DNA from: Bacteroidota bacterium
GTDB lineage: Bacteria > Bacteroidota > Ignavibacteria > Ignavibacteriales > Melioribacteraceae
DNA length: 64,000 bases
NCBI GenBank assembly: GCA_023397505.1
Contig: JAEWUC010000008.1
Coordinates: 248,001-312,000 of the forward strand
Direction: 5' to 3'
Below, piece after piece: positions 17,635 through 27,712 of this stretch; the stretch's first letter is position 1; each line of letters opens with the position of its first letter. Position numbers and translations under genes: made by a program. Under the pieces are notes generated by a model that made no database searches, was not told the DNA's origin, and saw only the letters and a list, made by a program, of their open reading frames with translations.

Positions 17635-18057
17635 TTAGAAACTTAATATTTCCTTTGGTTTTAAGTTGTTCTCCATCGTCCAAAAATGCGCCTGACCGTG
17701 CGGTATTCTAAACATAATTAATTCCGGGCTGTTAACTGTTATGCCGAAGTTTTTCAAATATGGCCTGTCGTTTATTGCCCGCTCTCTCAATTCCATGTTG
17801 TCGATAAATTCTACCTCGCCGGATATTCGAAGCATAGTTCCAATGGAATCAGCTACTTTGAAAAAACAGACTTCGGTTTTTGGATTAATTTTTAGTTGAT
17901 TGTAAAAAGGTTTCATATTGCCGGTTTGGAAATAAAATCCCGTTTCATCGGCAAACCAAAATGCAAGCGCTCTTACTCTCGGTTGATCATTTTCAAGTGT
18001 TGCCAAATAACATACTTGGTTTTCATTTGCAAATTTGATGCAGTCGTTAACTTCCAT
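17635..18057 (-). CDS. Pyridoxamine 5'-phosphate oxidase-family flavin protein
   Basis: 140 residues. The split-barrel FMN-binding fold is recognisable: CYLATLENDQPRVRALAFWF, YFQTGNMKPFYNQLKINPKTEVCFF and LRISGEVEFIDN. Members bind FMN or F420 and reduce small molecules; many have unknown substrates. It is too short to be a true PdxH. A stand-alone gene close to the MITE-like element, whose right end lies 16 bases after its stop. Confidence 0.88.
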   Translation of the reverse strand: MEVNDCIKFANENQVCYLATLENDQPRVRALAFWFADETGFYFQTGNMKPFYNQLKINPKTEVCFFKVADSIGTMLRISGEVEFIDNMELRERAINDRPYLKNFGITVNSPELIMFRIPHGQAHFWTMENNLKPKEILSF

Positions 18058-18123
18058 TAATTTTTACCTCTATCGTAATTTGTTTGTGGAATCAATTTTA
18101 TACTTAGTCGTATTTCAACATTT

Positions 18124-18456
18124 CTAATGAATTAAATAATGCCATGTTGAAATCAATGTAATTACCACGACAACAAAAGCTATTGAAACGAACGCTTCTT
18201 TCTTTGGTAATATTTTTTGATCGCTGCTTAAATATTTTTTAAATGCCTTCCAGTTAAATTTAAGGTGAAAAACAAAAAATATAATAAATAGAACTCCTGC
18301 AGTTGAATGAACTGAAGTGAATAGATGATGTGACTGCTCGGAATTTTCAAAGGCCGGCGTATGACGCAGAAATATTGAAACAGGAAGAATTATTGCTGTG
18401 ATTAACAGTCCGATTGAAGTGAAAGCCCGCTTGTCGAATTTTTTTGTCGTTTCCAT
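18124..18456 (-). CDS. DUF4405-type small membrane protein
   Basis: 110 residues with three hydrophobic helices (about 12-30, 45-62, 90-108). The middle region HSTAGVLFIIFFVFHLKFNWKAFKKYL has the paired histidines and the FNWK...Y pattern of DUF4405, cytochrome-b561-like small proteins. Haem binding is plausible from the histidines but not shown. A GGGGGAA ribosome site precedes the ATG. Confidence 0.75.
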   Translation of the reverse strand: METTKKFDKRAFTSIGLLITAIILPVSIFLRHTPAFENSEQSHHLFTSVHSTAGVLFIIFFVFHLKFNWKAFKKYLSSDQKILPKKEAFVSIAFVVVVITLISTWHYLIH

Positions 18457-18504
18457 AATTGTCGTTCCCCCATTACAAAATAAATTTTTAATTATTTCTC
18501 TCTC

Positions 18505-19596
18505 TTATTTTTTATTTAGTTCATATTTATTTTCGAGCAGATGAAGACCGATATCATCGACACCAACTGCCCCGTTAGTTAGCACAACAACGCCTTTCTT
18601 GTTTTCTTTATCAAATCCTATGAAAGTTCTGTAACCGAACGTTCCGCCGTTATGCCAGAGAATATGTTTGTTGAATTTTTTCCAAATGTGCCAGCCCATT
18701 GCAATGTCTAAATCGGCAACACCGGTATCATGTTGAAATTGATGAGTCTTTTCTATCGCCGTTAACAATTCTGTTTCTATAAGACCAAGATTAGCTTCAA
18801 GAAAAACAAGCATATCGTTAACGGAGGATTTAAAAGCGCCGGCACCGGCAAGCGCAGAGAAGTCCCAATTTTTTACGGCATCACCGTTTGCATTGTAACC
18901 TGTAGCAAGCCTGCTTTTAAATTCCGGTGTAATCGTAATAAAAGTGCTTTTCATTTTAAGAGGGTCACAAATATTTTTCTTAACTAACGTTTCATAATCG
19001 GTTTGAGCTTTCAATGATAGTATATGTCCAAGCAGCCCGGTACCCAAGTTGGAGTATTCATATTTTTCACCGATACCACGGGTTAACTGGTATGATGAAA
19101 GGAAGTTATATAGTTTTTCAGGAGTATAATCAGCAAACGGATTAGCAACATCTGCCGGTGCTATGTTTGAGGGCATTCTCGGCAGCCCCGATACTTGAGC
19201 CGAAAGATCTAATAGTGTAATTTCCTTTCCATCCCGACCAGGGGATTTAACAGATTGCGGAAGATGTTTTGAAATCGGATCGTTTACATTAAGCTCTTTT
19301 TGATCTGCTAATATTTGTAAAACAAGAGAGGTAAAAACTTTTGTAATAGAACCAATTTCATAAAGCGTGTTTCCGTCCGCAAGTTTATCCTCATTTTTAT
19401 TCAGCTTGCCATAGCTTATTATGTGTTTTCCGTTTTCATCAATTAGTCCAACTACAATGCTTGGAATCTTTCTAAGCTCAGCCTGTTGCTGAATAATTTG
19501 TTTAATCGAATCATCCGATAGATTTTCCTGCGCAAAGGATTTTACCCCAAAGCATACAGTAATTAAAATTAGAACGAGTGAAAATTGTTTAATCAT
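18505..19596 (-). CDS. Serine hydrolase, beta-lactamase family
   Basis: 363 residues with a signal peptide (LVLILITVCFGVKSFAQ). All three motifs of the class C/PBP-like family are present: SITK (Ser83, Lys86), YSN in YEYSNLG, and HNGG in LWHNGGTFGY in place of KTG. It is probably a periplasmic esterase or D-aminopeptidase-like enzyme, not a resistance factor. Ribosome site AAAGGA. Related in fold, not in close sequence, to the gene at 2393. Confidence 0.9.
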   Translation of the reverse strand: MIKQFSLVLILITVCFGVKSFAQENLSDDSIKQIIQQQAELRKIPSIVVGLIDENGKHIISYGKLNKNEDKLADGNTLYEIGSITKVFTSLVLQILADQKELNVNDPISKHLPQSVKSPGRDGKEITLLDLSAQVSGLPRMPSNIAPADVANPFADYTPEKLYNFLSSYQLTRGIGEKYEYSNLGTGLLGHILSLKAQTDYETLVKKNICDPLKMKSTFITITPEFKSRLATGYNANGDAVKNWDFSALAGAGAFKSSVNDMLVFLEANLGLIETELLTAIEKTHQFQHDTGVADLDIAMGWHIWKKFNKHILWHNGGTFGYRTFIGFDKENKKGVVVLTNGAVGVDDIGLHLLENKYELNKK

Positions 19597-19717
19597 ATTT
19601 TTTCCTTTGATATTAGAAATGTATTAATGAAGACCTATTGGTTTTCAATCCATTATACTTCCTATTAAAATTAGAAATGATGAACCTGTGAATAAAAGTA
19701 TTGATCCTAAATCCCCG

Positions 19718-20683
19718 CTATTTATAAAAGACAGTTCGCAGTGAGGCGCATATTTCCGCAATCGCTTCTTTTGCTTTGTCGAACAAACCGGGCAATACTA
19801 CAAAGTCGTGGAGCATTCCTTTATAACGACTCAACTTTACATTTATATTAGCATCTTTCAAACGCACGGCATATGCCTCACCTTCATCTCTTAAAACATC
19901 AAATTCAGCAGTAATAATTAGTGCGGGCGGCAAACCTTTAAGATTTTCTGCAAGCAAAGGAGAAGCAAAATGTCCTTTTGCTTGTTCCATATTTTCAAAA
20001 TAATGGCTGCGGTACCAATCTATACTTTTAGCTGAAAGCCATAACCCATCGCCGAATTGTTTATACGAATCTGTTTCTGTTGATGAAAGATCCACCCAGG
20101 GGGAAATTAGTACCTGGTAGATTAACGATGGGAATGAATTTTCTCTTGAGAAAAAAGTAGCAGCTGCCGATAAATTAGCGCCTGCGCTGTCGCCGGCAAC
20201 GGCAATTCTTGAAACATCTCCGTTAAATTGTGACGCATTTTTTCCAATCCATTCAAGAATTATTTTTACATCTTCAATCGCGGCCGGGTATTTATTTTCG
20301 GGTGCCAACCGGTAGTCAACAGAAACGACGATACATGGAGTACCATCTGCAAGATACGTGCAGAACGGATCAAATTCATCAAGCGAACCGCAAACAAAAC
20401 CACCACCGTGAAAAAATAGTAATATCGGAAATGGTTGATTACCCTTGGGCGAATATATCCGTATGGGTAAACTGCTATTGATATTCTCGATAATGTGATT
20501 TTTTATTTGAATATTTTCAGCCGGTTTCCCAAGCCAGGATTTTTCAAAAAAAGATTCCCTTGCCTGCATTGGTGTCAAGGAAGCTAGCGGGTGGCCGGGA
20601 GATTTAGAAATTTCATTTAGAACCTCCTCGCATTGAGGATCAAGTTTTCCGTAAGGATACGATGGATAGAATATTTTTGACAT
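19718..20683 (-). CDS. Alpha/beta hydrolase, hormone-sensitive-lipase family esterase
   Basis: 321 residues, cytoplasmic. The HSL signature HGGGFVCGS forms the oxyanion hole, the nucleophile elbow is GDSAGAN, the acid is in EFDVLRDEGE and the His in MLHDFVVL. Members hydrolyse short-chain acyl esters. Complete and intact. Confidence 0.92.
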   Translation of the reverse strand: MSKIFYPSYPYGKLDPQCEEVLNEISKSPGHPLASLTPMQARESFFEKSWLGKPAENIQIKNHIIENINSSLPIRIYSPKGNQPFPILLFFHGGGFVCGSLDEFDPFCTYLADGTPCIVVSVDYRLAPENKYPAAIEDVKIILEWIGKNASQFNGDVSRIAVAGDSAGANLSAAATFFSRENSFPSLIYQVLISPWVDLSSTETDSYKQFGDGLWLSAKSIDWYRSHYFENMEQAKGHFASPLLAENLKGLPPALIITAEFDVLRDEGEAYAVRLKDANINVKLSRYKGMLHDFVVLPGLFDKAKEAIAEICASLRTVFYK

Positions 20684-20772
20684 CGGTTATTATATTTTTG
20701 TTCGAGTTCCTATTATTTTCTTTTATTCATCTGTCTGTGTTAAAATAATTTTACACAATTATATATGTTGTT

Positions 20773-21342
20773 TTAAGTGTTAGTAAGTACGGCATATCTG
20801 CCGAGCGATAATTTAAAGTCCTGGATAACACTGAATCCGATACTCTTAGCAAATCTGATTGTCGCTTCAAAAGCTTTTTTAGATACATGGAAAGGCGGTT
20901 CTACAACCAAAAGTTTTCCTTTTGCCGCTAAAATGTTTTTAAGTTCTTTAAATAAATTTTCTTTGTTCGGCACTTCGTGAACCATGTAAAAGGCAAGCGC
21001 AAAATCAACTTTCTCGTTAACGTTTATTTTGTCCTTCTCTGTTTTGTGAAGATGAATGATTTTCTCTAATTCTGTTCCCATAATTTTATCGTGAATTTTC
21101 CAAAGCATTCCCTCCTGAAAATCCGCGGCAATTACTTTTCCCTTTTGTCCAACAATCTTTGCCATTTCAATAGAAAAGAACCCGGGTCCGCAGCCGATAT
21201 CAAGAACTATCATTCCTTCTTTAACATAAGGAGCTAAAATTTTGTTCGGATTTTGCAGCCATCTTCTGAATTTACTATCGAGTGATCCCGCCAATTCAAC
21301 AGGACATACCCTGTTCTTGTCTTCTTTCATTTCATATTCCAT
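20773..21342 (-). CDS. Class I SAM-dependent methyltransferase
   Basis: 189 residues. Motif I is VLDIGCGPGFFSIEMA, followed by KVIAADFQEGML (acidic loop for the SAM ribose) and VDFALAFYMVHEV. Related to the UbiE/Methyltransf_11 type. The ATG at 21342 and the in-frame ATG at 21330 are both possible; the GGAA ribosome site fits 21330 slightly better. The substrate is unknown. Confidence 0.85.
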   Translation of the reverse strand: MEYEMKEDKNRVCPVELAGSLDSKFRRWLQNPNKILAPYVKEGMIVLDIGCGPGFFSIEMAKIVGQKGKVIAADFQEGMLWKIHDKIMGTELEKIIHLHKTEKDKINVNEKVDFALAFYMVHEVPNKENLFKELKNILAAKGKLLVVEPPFHVSKKAFEATIRFAKSIGFSVIQDFKLSLGRYAVLTNT

Positions 21343-21520
21343 TGATTAATTTATTTAAATCATTTTTTCTTTTTCGTCATTAAATAACGGGACATAAACG
21401 TCTGTGATTAAGACGTGTAAGCGTCATGAATGTTCAAATGAATAAAAATTATTTGAGTAACCGAATTAACAGAGGGTTATCAAGCTAAAAGGAATGTAAA
21501 TATTGTTGTTGGGAAAAATA

Positions 21521-24500
21521 TCAGTTATTGCCTTCAAGTTTTTCAAAATACTTTCGAATCAAATCCTCATAATCTTTTTTGTAACCTTCGAGTATTGCTT
21601 TAAGCAATTCTTCTTTCAATTTGTTTTTGCCTTCTTCAGTAGAGAGGATTAAATCCGGCGGTGTGCTGCGTGCCGTGTTTTGTCCCGTTGTAGATTTTCG
21701 ATTCTTCTCAAAATCTCTTTCGTTAACTGAGCGTTGGGCATCGAGCATCCTTGAAAGAATTTTTTCTTGCTGTCTTATAAGTTCGTCGTTAACTTTTTCG
21801 GACTGCATGTTTGTAACAACTTCTTTCATATCTCGTAAAATCTGTTCAAGATTAGCTGCAAGTTTTTTTGATTGTCCCGACTCGCGCGCTTCTTGATTCA
21901 TTTGTTCAAGTGATTTACGTATCAATTCCTGCTGCTGCGCAAGTCGCTGCATTTGAGAGGCCATTTCCTGTGTCATCTGTCCTTGATTCATCATTTGGGT
22001 TAATTGATTTAATTGCATCTGCTGCTGTGAAAGCTGCTGCATTTGCTGCATCATCGACATCATTCCGCCGCCCTGCCCGCCGCCGCTCATCATATTATCC
22101 ATCCCGCTTTTCAAAAGATCTGCGGCTTCGTTTAGATATTGCATAGCCTGCTTTTGATTTTGCGATGCCATTGAACTGTTTTGATTCTGCAACGATGTAA
22201 CTGCTTTTTGCATTTCCGAATTTGATTTACCGAGAGAGTTTCCCATTTCAGGCGTTATAGCGAAAGTCTTTTGAGAAAGCGCCGACATCTTTTGCAAAAT
22301 TTTATTCAAGTTATTTTGAAGTGCATTTTGATCGCGTGCGTTCTGCTGAAGTTGTTGTGCATTGTTTGAAGATAAATCGGATTTGTTTTTTAATTCCTCC
22401 TGCGATTTTGAAAGAGTAAGCATGTCATCCAAAATTTGCATCATATCATAAAACGTTTTCATCTGGTTCATTTGCTGCATTGCCGACTGCATTTCCTGAA
22501 ACTGCTTATTCATACTTTGCATGTTTTGCGACATTTGCTGTTGGTTTTGCATCGCTTTCATCTTTTGAAACTTTTGCAATTCTTTCAGTGCTTCATCTGA
22601 TAAACTTTCGTTGTTCTGTTTTTCAAAATTCTTCATTGCTTGTTCAAGCTTATCTTTTGGCAAGTCCTTTAAATCCCTCATTTTATCGTATAGCTTTTCC
22701 ATTTCATCTTTTAAACTGTTCATTTCTTTGGAAATATTTTCTTGGCGTTTGGAAAGCTCATTCCTCTTTTGCTGATCTGATAGGTTGGATTTTTCAGTTT
22801 GATTTTTTAAATCATCTAATTTATTTGCCAATTCCTCGGTGCGTTTTATCAGCTCGTCAATTTTCTGTTCAATTTGTACACGTTTTAAGAGATTAAGAGT
22901 TCGTTCGATACTTTTCTTAAAATATTCTTCGTTGGCTTTCATTTCCTCCATAGACATTTGAACGTTATCGCGCATCAAGTTTTTTAATGATTCCTGCATT
23001 TTGCGCATCGCTTCTTTCATTTCCTCGCTTGTCATCTCATCAAGCAATTCCTGGAGCTCATTGTATTTTTCTAAGGTCTCTTTGGATAAAAGATTATTCT
23101 GCATTAATTCGTTTTGCATCTCTGAAAGTTTTTGAGAAGTGCCGTCAATTTTTTCAGTAAGTTCTTCAAACTTTTCGACCGCTTTTTGGATGCGTTCCTT
23201 TTCCTGCCAAGTAATTTGTCTGTTATTTTGTTTAAGATCATTGCTGATTTTTTGCATTTCACGTTGTAATTGTTCGGCTTCTTTTAATGTTTCGGTAAGA
23301 TCCTGTGCAGCTTCCTGTTGAGCGTCTTCGGCACCGGCAAAAAGCTCATCCATTGATGGGACTTGAATTGTAAAGAGTTTTGTCTTTGCGGATTTCGGTC
23401 CCGATACAATGTCGTTATCAAATATTTCCAAATAGCAGGAAAGAGATTCACCTTCTGCCAATACAAGAGGCGTTACATCCCACGTGAAATAAACTTCATC
23501 TTCTTTTAGATTAGTATTTATTGTAATAGGAATTTGAGAAAATTGTTCGGCAGGCTGCCTGTATTTTGATGCACTCAGTTTATAATTCAAAAAAAGTTTT
23601 GTAAAGCCGTAGTCGTCCTTAATTCTTGAAACAAGAGATATTTTAGAATTACCGTCAAGCCGTATTGGTTTGCCTGATAATTCCGGCGACAGCATTTCTA
23701 TCTCGGGCATTTCATCGTAAAGTGTTTTTATGAAATAAGAAATTGGATTGAGGTCCCGATATCCTTGTTTATCACTAATTTCTATTTGATAATTAATATC
23801 TCTTAAAACATTAAAATCAGTGCGCGCGGATTTATTGAAGTGATTCATCTCCTTCATTGTACTATCGCCGAAAAGAATATTGGCGGTTGATAAATCTCGT
23901 GACGATAAAATATTTAATTCAACGCGGCTGCCTTTTAGTGCGGTTATGTTTCCGTTATCCTTTTGAACAACAACTGGTAATTTTGAATATGAAGGTGAAA
24001 TGATTTTTAATTCGTAGCGTGTAATAATCGGGCGATTAATTACCGAGATTTTGTACTCGTCGCTTTTTATACCCTCGGCATAAGCAAAATACATTATTGA
24101 ATTTTTTATAGCATTAATATCAAAAGAAAATATTCCTGCTGAATCCGCCGTCAGTTTAATATCTACGGATTCTGCTTGCTCATCGGTTTTTGTTGCAAGA
24201 ATAACGTGGGTCGGTTTCTGTCCAACAGTGTTGATTTTAATCGTGATATTTTCGTCTCTCGTTACTTCTGCGTTGCCGGGATAAATATCAAAGTAAAATT
24301 TTTGAGGCGGGGCGAAATTTTTATCATAATTAATTAAGCGATATGCTGCCGAATTTATTGGGTTCACGAAAATTAATAATGATACAAAAACTATAAACAC
24401 AAGGAGAGTGATTTTTATGAATTTATAAGTCCGTGTAAAATCGATGACGTCTGTAAAATTTATATTTATCGATTTATTATAAACTTGCTTAAATGCTGCA

Positions 24501-24883
24501 TCTATTAATTGCGAAGAATAATTGTTGTTCTTTTCATTTGTTAATTGAATAGCATTTGCGAGCTCATCTTTTATTTCGGGAAAATGTTCGCCGACTTTTG
24601 CCGCCGTTTTTACATAATCAGGGTGTTTGAAATAAAGATAATCTTTAATAAACGGGTAGATAAATGAAATCAAAAGATATAACAGAATGCCGGAAAGAGA
24701 AAAAAACAAATAAGTTCTCACCGAAATATTGAAATAGCCAAATGTTTCAATCAAAATGAAAATAAAAATTATAGCGCAGCCCAAGATTAAGTTACGGGTA
24801 AATCTATAAATTCCATCGCGCCGCCTTTCGCGCTCGACTACGGATTTTAGCTTCTTCTCTATTTCGTGTAAAAAATTATTCAT
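21521..24883 (-). CDS. DUF4175-type large coiled-coil membrane protein
   Basis: 1120 residues. Three membrane helices lie in the first 180 residues (about 28-46, 54-74, 153-175). A beta-rich extracytoplasmic region follows to about 500. A very long helical, Gln/Met/Lys-rich coiled coil runs from about 520 to 1060 (repeats such as MQQMQQLSQQQMQLNQLTQM). This is the architecture of DUF4175 proteins. It follows the DUF4159 gene with a 7-base gap, a pairing recurrent in Bacteroidota. Function is unknown; an envelope-scaffold role is inference. Confidence 0.82.
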   Translation of the reverse strand: MNNFLHEIEKKLKSVVERERRRDGIYRFTRNLILGCAIIFIFILIETFGYFNISVRTYLFFSLSGILLYLLISFIYPFIKDYLYFKHPDYVKTAAKVGEHFPEIKDELANAIQLTNEKNNNYSSQLIDAAFKQVYNKSININFTDVIDFTRTYKFIKITLLVFIVFVSLLIFVNPINSAAYRLINYDKNFAPPQKFYFDIYPGNAEVTRDENITIKINTVGQKPTHVILATKTDEQAESVDIKLTADSAGIFSFDINAIKNSIMYFAYAEGIKSDEYKISVINRPIITRYELKIISPSYSKLPVVVQKDNGNITALKGSRVELNILSSRDLSTANILFGDSTMKEMNHFNKSARTDFNVLRDINYQIEISDKQGYRDLNPISYFIKTLYDEMPEIEMLSPELSGKPIRLDGNSKISLVSRIKDDYGFTKLFLNYKLSASKYRQPAEQFSQIPITINTNLKEDEVYFTWDVTPLVLAEGESLSCYLEIFDNDIVSGPKSAKTKLFTIQVPSMDELFAGAEDAQQEAAQDLTETLKEAEQLQREMQKISNDLKQNNRQITWQEKERIQKAVEKFEELTEKIDGTSQKLSEMQNELMQNNLLSKETLEKYNELQELLDEMTSEEMKEAMRKMQESLKNLMRDNVQMSMEEMKANEEYFKKSIERTLNLLKRVQIEQKIDELIKRTEELANKLDDLKNQTEKSNLSDQQKRNELSKRQENISKEMNSLKDEMEKLYDKMRDLKDLPKDKLEQAMKNFEKQNNESLSDEALKELQKFQKMKAMQNQQQMSQNMQSMNKQFQEMQSAMQQMNQMKTFYDMMQILDDMLTLSKSQEELKNKSDLSSNNAQQLQQNARDQNALQNNLNKILQKMSALSQKTFAITPEMGNSLGKSNSEMQKAVTSLQNQNSSMASQNQKQAMQYLNEAADLLKSGMDNMMSGGGQGGGMMSMMQQMQQLSQQQMQLNQLTQMMNQGQMTQEMASQMQRLAQQQELIRKSLEQMNQEARESGQSKKLAANLEQILRDMKEVVTNMQSEKVNDELIRQQEKILSRMLDAQRSVNERDFEKNRKSTTGQNTARSTPPDLILSTEEGKNKLKEELLKAILEGYKKDYEDLIRKYFEKLEGNN

Positions 24884-24890
24884 AAAATTT

Positions 24891-25565
24891 CTAATTCATT
24901 AAAGCCCACACAACGATATTTGTTCCAAACCGTAATGCTTCTTCGCGTTTATCAGGTGGATTATTGTGAACTTCGGCATCAGCCCAGCCGTCACTCGGAT
25001 TGCTTTCGTAAGTGTAATAAACACAAAGGCGTTCATTATAAAATATTCCAAAACCTAGAGGCGGTTTATTGTCGTGCTCATGTGTTTTTGGCGGACCGTT
25101 TGGAAAGTCGAACATACATTTATAAAGTCCGTAATTAAAAGGCAGTTCCTGAAAATCTTTCTCGGGAAAAACTTTTTTCATCTCGCGGCGAAGTGCTTTA
25201 TCCAAACCGTAATCGTCATCAACGTAAAGAAATCCCCCGTTCTCGAGATATGTCCGCAATTTCTTTGCATCGGAATCGGAGAAAACAATATTACCGTGTC
25301 CTGTCATAAATAAAAAAGGATAATCAAAAATATTTCCGCTTGAAAGGTCAACAAATTCATAAACCGGTTTTGTTTTGATGTTGGTGTTTTGTGCTATGAA
25401 ATTTAATAGATTTACTTCCGCGGAGGGATCGTTGTACCAGTCGCTGCCGCCGTTGTATTTTAAGCGCGCGATTCTAAAACCACCTTCCGCCTGAGGCCAG
25501 ACTGCGCCGCCTGCAATTAATACAAATAAAAATGTGTATAAATACTTTAGCATAAATTCTTTCAT
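24891..25565 (-). CDS. DUF4159 domain protein
   Basis: 224 residues with a signal peptide (LYTFLFVLIAGGAVWPQ). Signature stretches include RIARLKYNGGSDWYNDP, FLFMTGHGNIVFSD, LENGGFLYVDDDYG and GIFYNERLCVYYTYE, typical of DUF4159, a domain related to the glutamine-amidotransferase-like fold but lacking the usual catalytic Cys. It is the first gene of a pair with DUF4175. A second in-frame ATG at 25553 would also leave a signal peptide. Confidence 0.87.
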   Translation of the reverse strand: MKEFMLKYLYTFLFVLIAGGAVWPQAEGGFRIARLKYNGGSDWYNDPSAEVNLLNFIAQNTNIKTKPVYEFVDLSSGNIFDYPFLFMTGHGNIVFSDSDAKKLRTYLENGGFLYVDDDYGLDKALRREMKKVFPEKDFQELPFNYGLYKCMFDFPNGPPKTHEHDNKPPLGFGIFYNERLCVYYTYESNPSDGWADAEVHNNPPDKREEALRFGTNIVVWALMN

Positions 25566-25692
25566 TTGTGCAGCTAAAATAAAGATTTACTATTCGGTAT
25601 GCTTGGGTAAAAACACGGCCACGAATAGCACTAATTAACACGAATTGTAAATGGAATTTCTATAACTTTGTGAAAAGAAAAAGGAATTAGCT

Positions 25693-27159
25693 ATGAAATA
25701 TTTTATGTACTTAATTGTTTTATTTGCTTCGAGTATTGCGCTGGCGAAGCCTGTAGGTTTTGATGATTATTTCATTGATAAAACCATGCGCGTTGATTAT
25801 TTCCACATCGGCGATGCCGCAACTGAAATTGTTACTATTGATCATGTTTATCAATACGGAATATGGGCGGGCAGCTTAAAAAACCTGATCGACAATTTTA
25901 ACAACGGTGCGTACTATTATAAAATTTACGACGAAGCATCGGGCGCGTTGATCTTTTCTTACGGGTTCGACAGCTACTTCAAAGAATATCAAACAAGTGA
26001 AGAAGCCGCAAAGGGAATTAAGCGAACATACCACGAAAGTGCTGTTATTCCATTCCCCAAGAACAAGATTAAATTTGTTCTTGAAAAACGTGATAAGCAA
26101 AACAAGTTGAACGAAATTTTCTCAGCAATGATTGATCCTTCGGATCTATATATAATCAAGGATGCGGTTCAAGATGATGATGTAAAAGTTTACAAAAGTC
26201 ATTTTAGCGGGGATGCACATTTAAAAGTTGATGTGGTAGTTTTAGGCGATGGATATGCGGCGAGTGAAAAAGAAAAATTTGAAAAAGATTTGAACCGCTA
26301 CACGGAAATATTTTTCAACCATGAGCCGTATAAATCAAACAAAGATAAATTCAATATCTACGGAGTGTTCAAACCTTCGGAAGAAAGCGGTATCGACGAG
26401 CCCGGCGCTGATATTTATAAAAACACAGTTTTAAGTACAACATTTTATTCGCTCGGTTCTGAAAGATATGTCCTAACTGAAGACAACAAATCAATGCGCG
26501 ATCTCGCGGCGCATGTTCCGTACGATGCAATTTATATTATGTGCAATTCGCCGCGTTACGGCGGCGGCGGAATTTATAATTTTTACTGTACATTTGTTTC
26601 GGATAATCAATTCAGCCCGTACATATTTCTTCACGAATTCGGTCATTCGTTTGGCGGACTAGCAGATGAATATTACACATCCGAAGTTGCTTATAATGAA
26701 TTCTACACACCGGGGTTAGAACCGGTTGAACCAAATATCACGAGGTTTATTGATAAGGGAAATTTAAAATGGAAAAATTTAGTTACACCGGGGATTGAAT
26801 TGCCGACTCCATGGGAAAAAGAAGAATATGATAAAATGGATTACGCATGGCAAAAAGAGCGGCGGGAAATGAATAAGAACATAGCGGAATTAAAGAGAAA
26901 CAAAGCATCCCAAGATGAAATTGATAAAGTTCAAAACGAGTATAATCTAAAAGACAAAATGCACAGCGATGAAGTTGATAAGTATTTACATGCTTCAAAA
27001 TACTGGAATCAAGTTGGCGTTTTTGAAGGAGCAGGATACTCAGCAAAAGGAATGTACCGCCCGATGCTTGATTGTATAATGTTTTCGAAAGGAACAAAAC
27101 CCTTCTGCAAAGTTTGCGAAACATATGTTGAAAGAGTAATAAAATATTTTGCGGAATAA
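25693..27159 (+). CDS. M64-family secreted metallopeptidase
   Basis: 488 residues with a signal peptide (LIVLFASSIALA). The zinc site is HEFGHSFGGLADEY near residue 317, as in the IgA-peptidase M64 family: two His and the catalytic Glu, with the distal Asp as probable third ligand. The N-terminal 160 residues form a beta-rich domain, and VDVVVLGDGYAASEKEKFEKD begins the peptidase domain. A charged coiled-coil insert (about 375-435, MDYAWQKERREMNKNIAELK) follows the zinc site. Ribosome site AAAAGGA. A RAYT gene begins at its stop codon. Confidence 0.92.
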   Translation: MKYFMYLIVLFASSIALAKPVGFDDYFIDKTMRVDYFHIGDAATEIVTIDHVYQYGIWAGSLKNLIDNFNNGAYYYKIYDEASGALIFSYGFDSYFKEYQTSEEAAKGIKRTYHESAVIPFPKNKIKFVLEKRDKQNKLNEIFSAMIDPSDLYIIKDAVQDDDVKVYKSHFSGDAHLKVDVVVLGDGYAASEKEKFEKDLNRYTEIFFNHEPYKSNKDKFNIYGVFKPSEESGIDEPGADIYKNTVLSTTFYSLGSERYVLTEDNKSMRDLAAHVPYDAIYIMCNSPRYGGGGIYNFYCTFVSDNQFSPYIFLHEFGHSFGGLADEYYTSEVAYNEFYTPGLEPVEPNITRFIDKGNLKWKNLVTPGIELPTPWEKEEYDKMDYAWQKERREMNKNIAELKRNKASQDEIDKVQNEYNLKDKMHSDEVDKYLHASKYWNQVGVFEGAGYSAKGMYRPMLDCIMFSKGTKPFCKVCETYVERVIKYFAE

Positions 27160-27160
27160 T

Positions 27161-27694
27161 GTGAAAGAAAATAATCGTAAGTCGATAAGGTTAAAAGATT
27201 TTGATTATACTACACCCTGGTGGTATTATGTAACAATATGTACTTACGAACACAAATACTATTTCGGAAATGTTAATGAATCATTGGTGATTTTAAATAA
27301 TACAGGTAAAATAGCTGAAGATTGTTGGGTAAAAATTCCCGAGCATTTTAACAATGTTGAATTAGATTGCTATATTTTTATGCCAAATCATTTACATGGA
27401 ATAATAATAATTAATAAACAAGAAGAAGTAGCGGCTCAATATATTGAGCCCTTGCAAATAGAACGTCGATATCAAAATATAGTAAAAGGTTCTTTGGGAT
27501 CAATCGTTAGGTCTTATAAAGCGGCTGTAACAAGGGAATGTACAAGATGTAAAATATATGATTTCAAATGGCAACGAAATTATTATGAAAGGATTATTCG
27601 AAATGAAAAGGAACTTTATAATATAAGAAGGTATATAGAACAGAATCCCTTAAAATGGGAATATGAGAAAAATATAAGCAAGAACTTGTTTTAA
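27161..27694 (+). CDS. Second REP-associated tyrosine transposase (RAYT)
   Basis: About 177 residues from GTG 27161; a TTG at 27149 that overlaps the M64 stop is the alternative. Hallmarks are TPWWYYVTICTYEHKYYFG, the HUH motif in FMPNHLHGIIIIN and FKWQRNYYERIIRNEKEL. Similar in sequence and length to the RAYT at 8725. Unlike that copy it has no recognisable palindromes outside, but it carries one inside at 27433. It lies between the M64 peptidase and DJ-1 genes with almost no spacer, so it probably rides on that transcript. Confidence 0.88.
   Translation: MKENNRKSIRLKDFDYTTPWWYYVTICTYEHKYYFGNVNESLVILNNTGKIAEDCWVKIPEHFNNVELDCYIFMPNHLHGIIIINKQEEVAAQYIEPLQIERRYQNIVKGSLGSIVRSYKAAVTRECTRCKIYDFKWQRNYYERIIRNEKELYNIRRYIEQNPLKWEYEKNISKNLF
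27433..27450. repeat. Perfect 18-bp palindrome inside the second RAYT gene
   Basis: GGCTCAATA followed directly by its exact complement TATTGAGCC. It lies in the coding sequence between the HUH block (GIIIIN) and the YQN block, the same place as the palindrome at 9004 in the first RAYT. Confidence 0.8.
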
Positions 27695-27712
27695 AAAAGA
27701 AAGGATACAACC

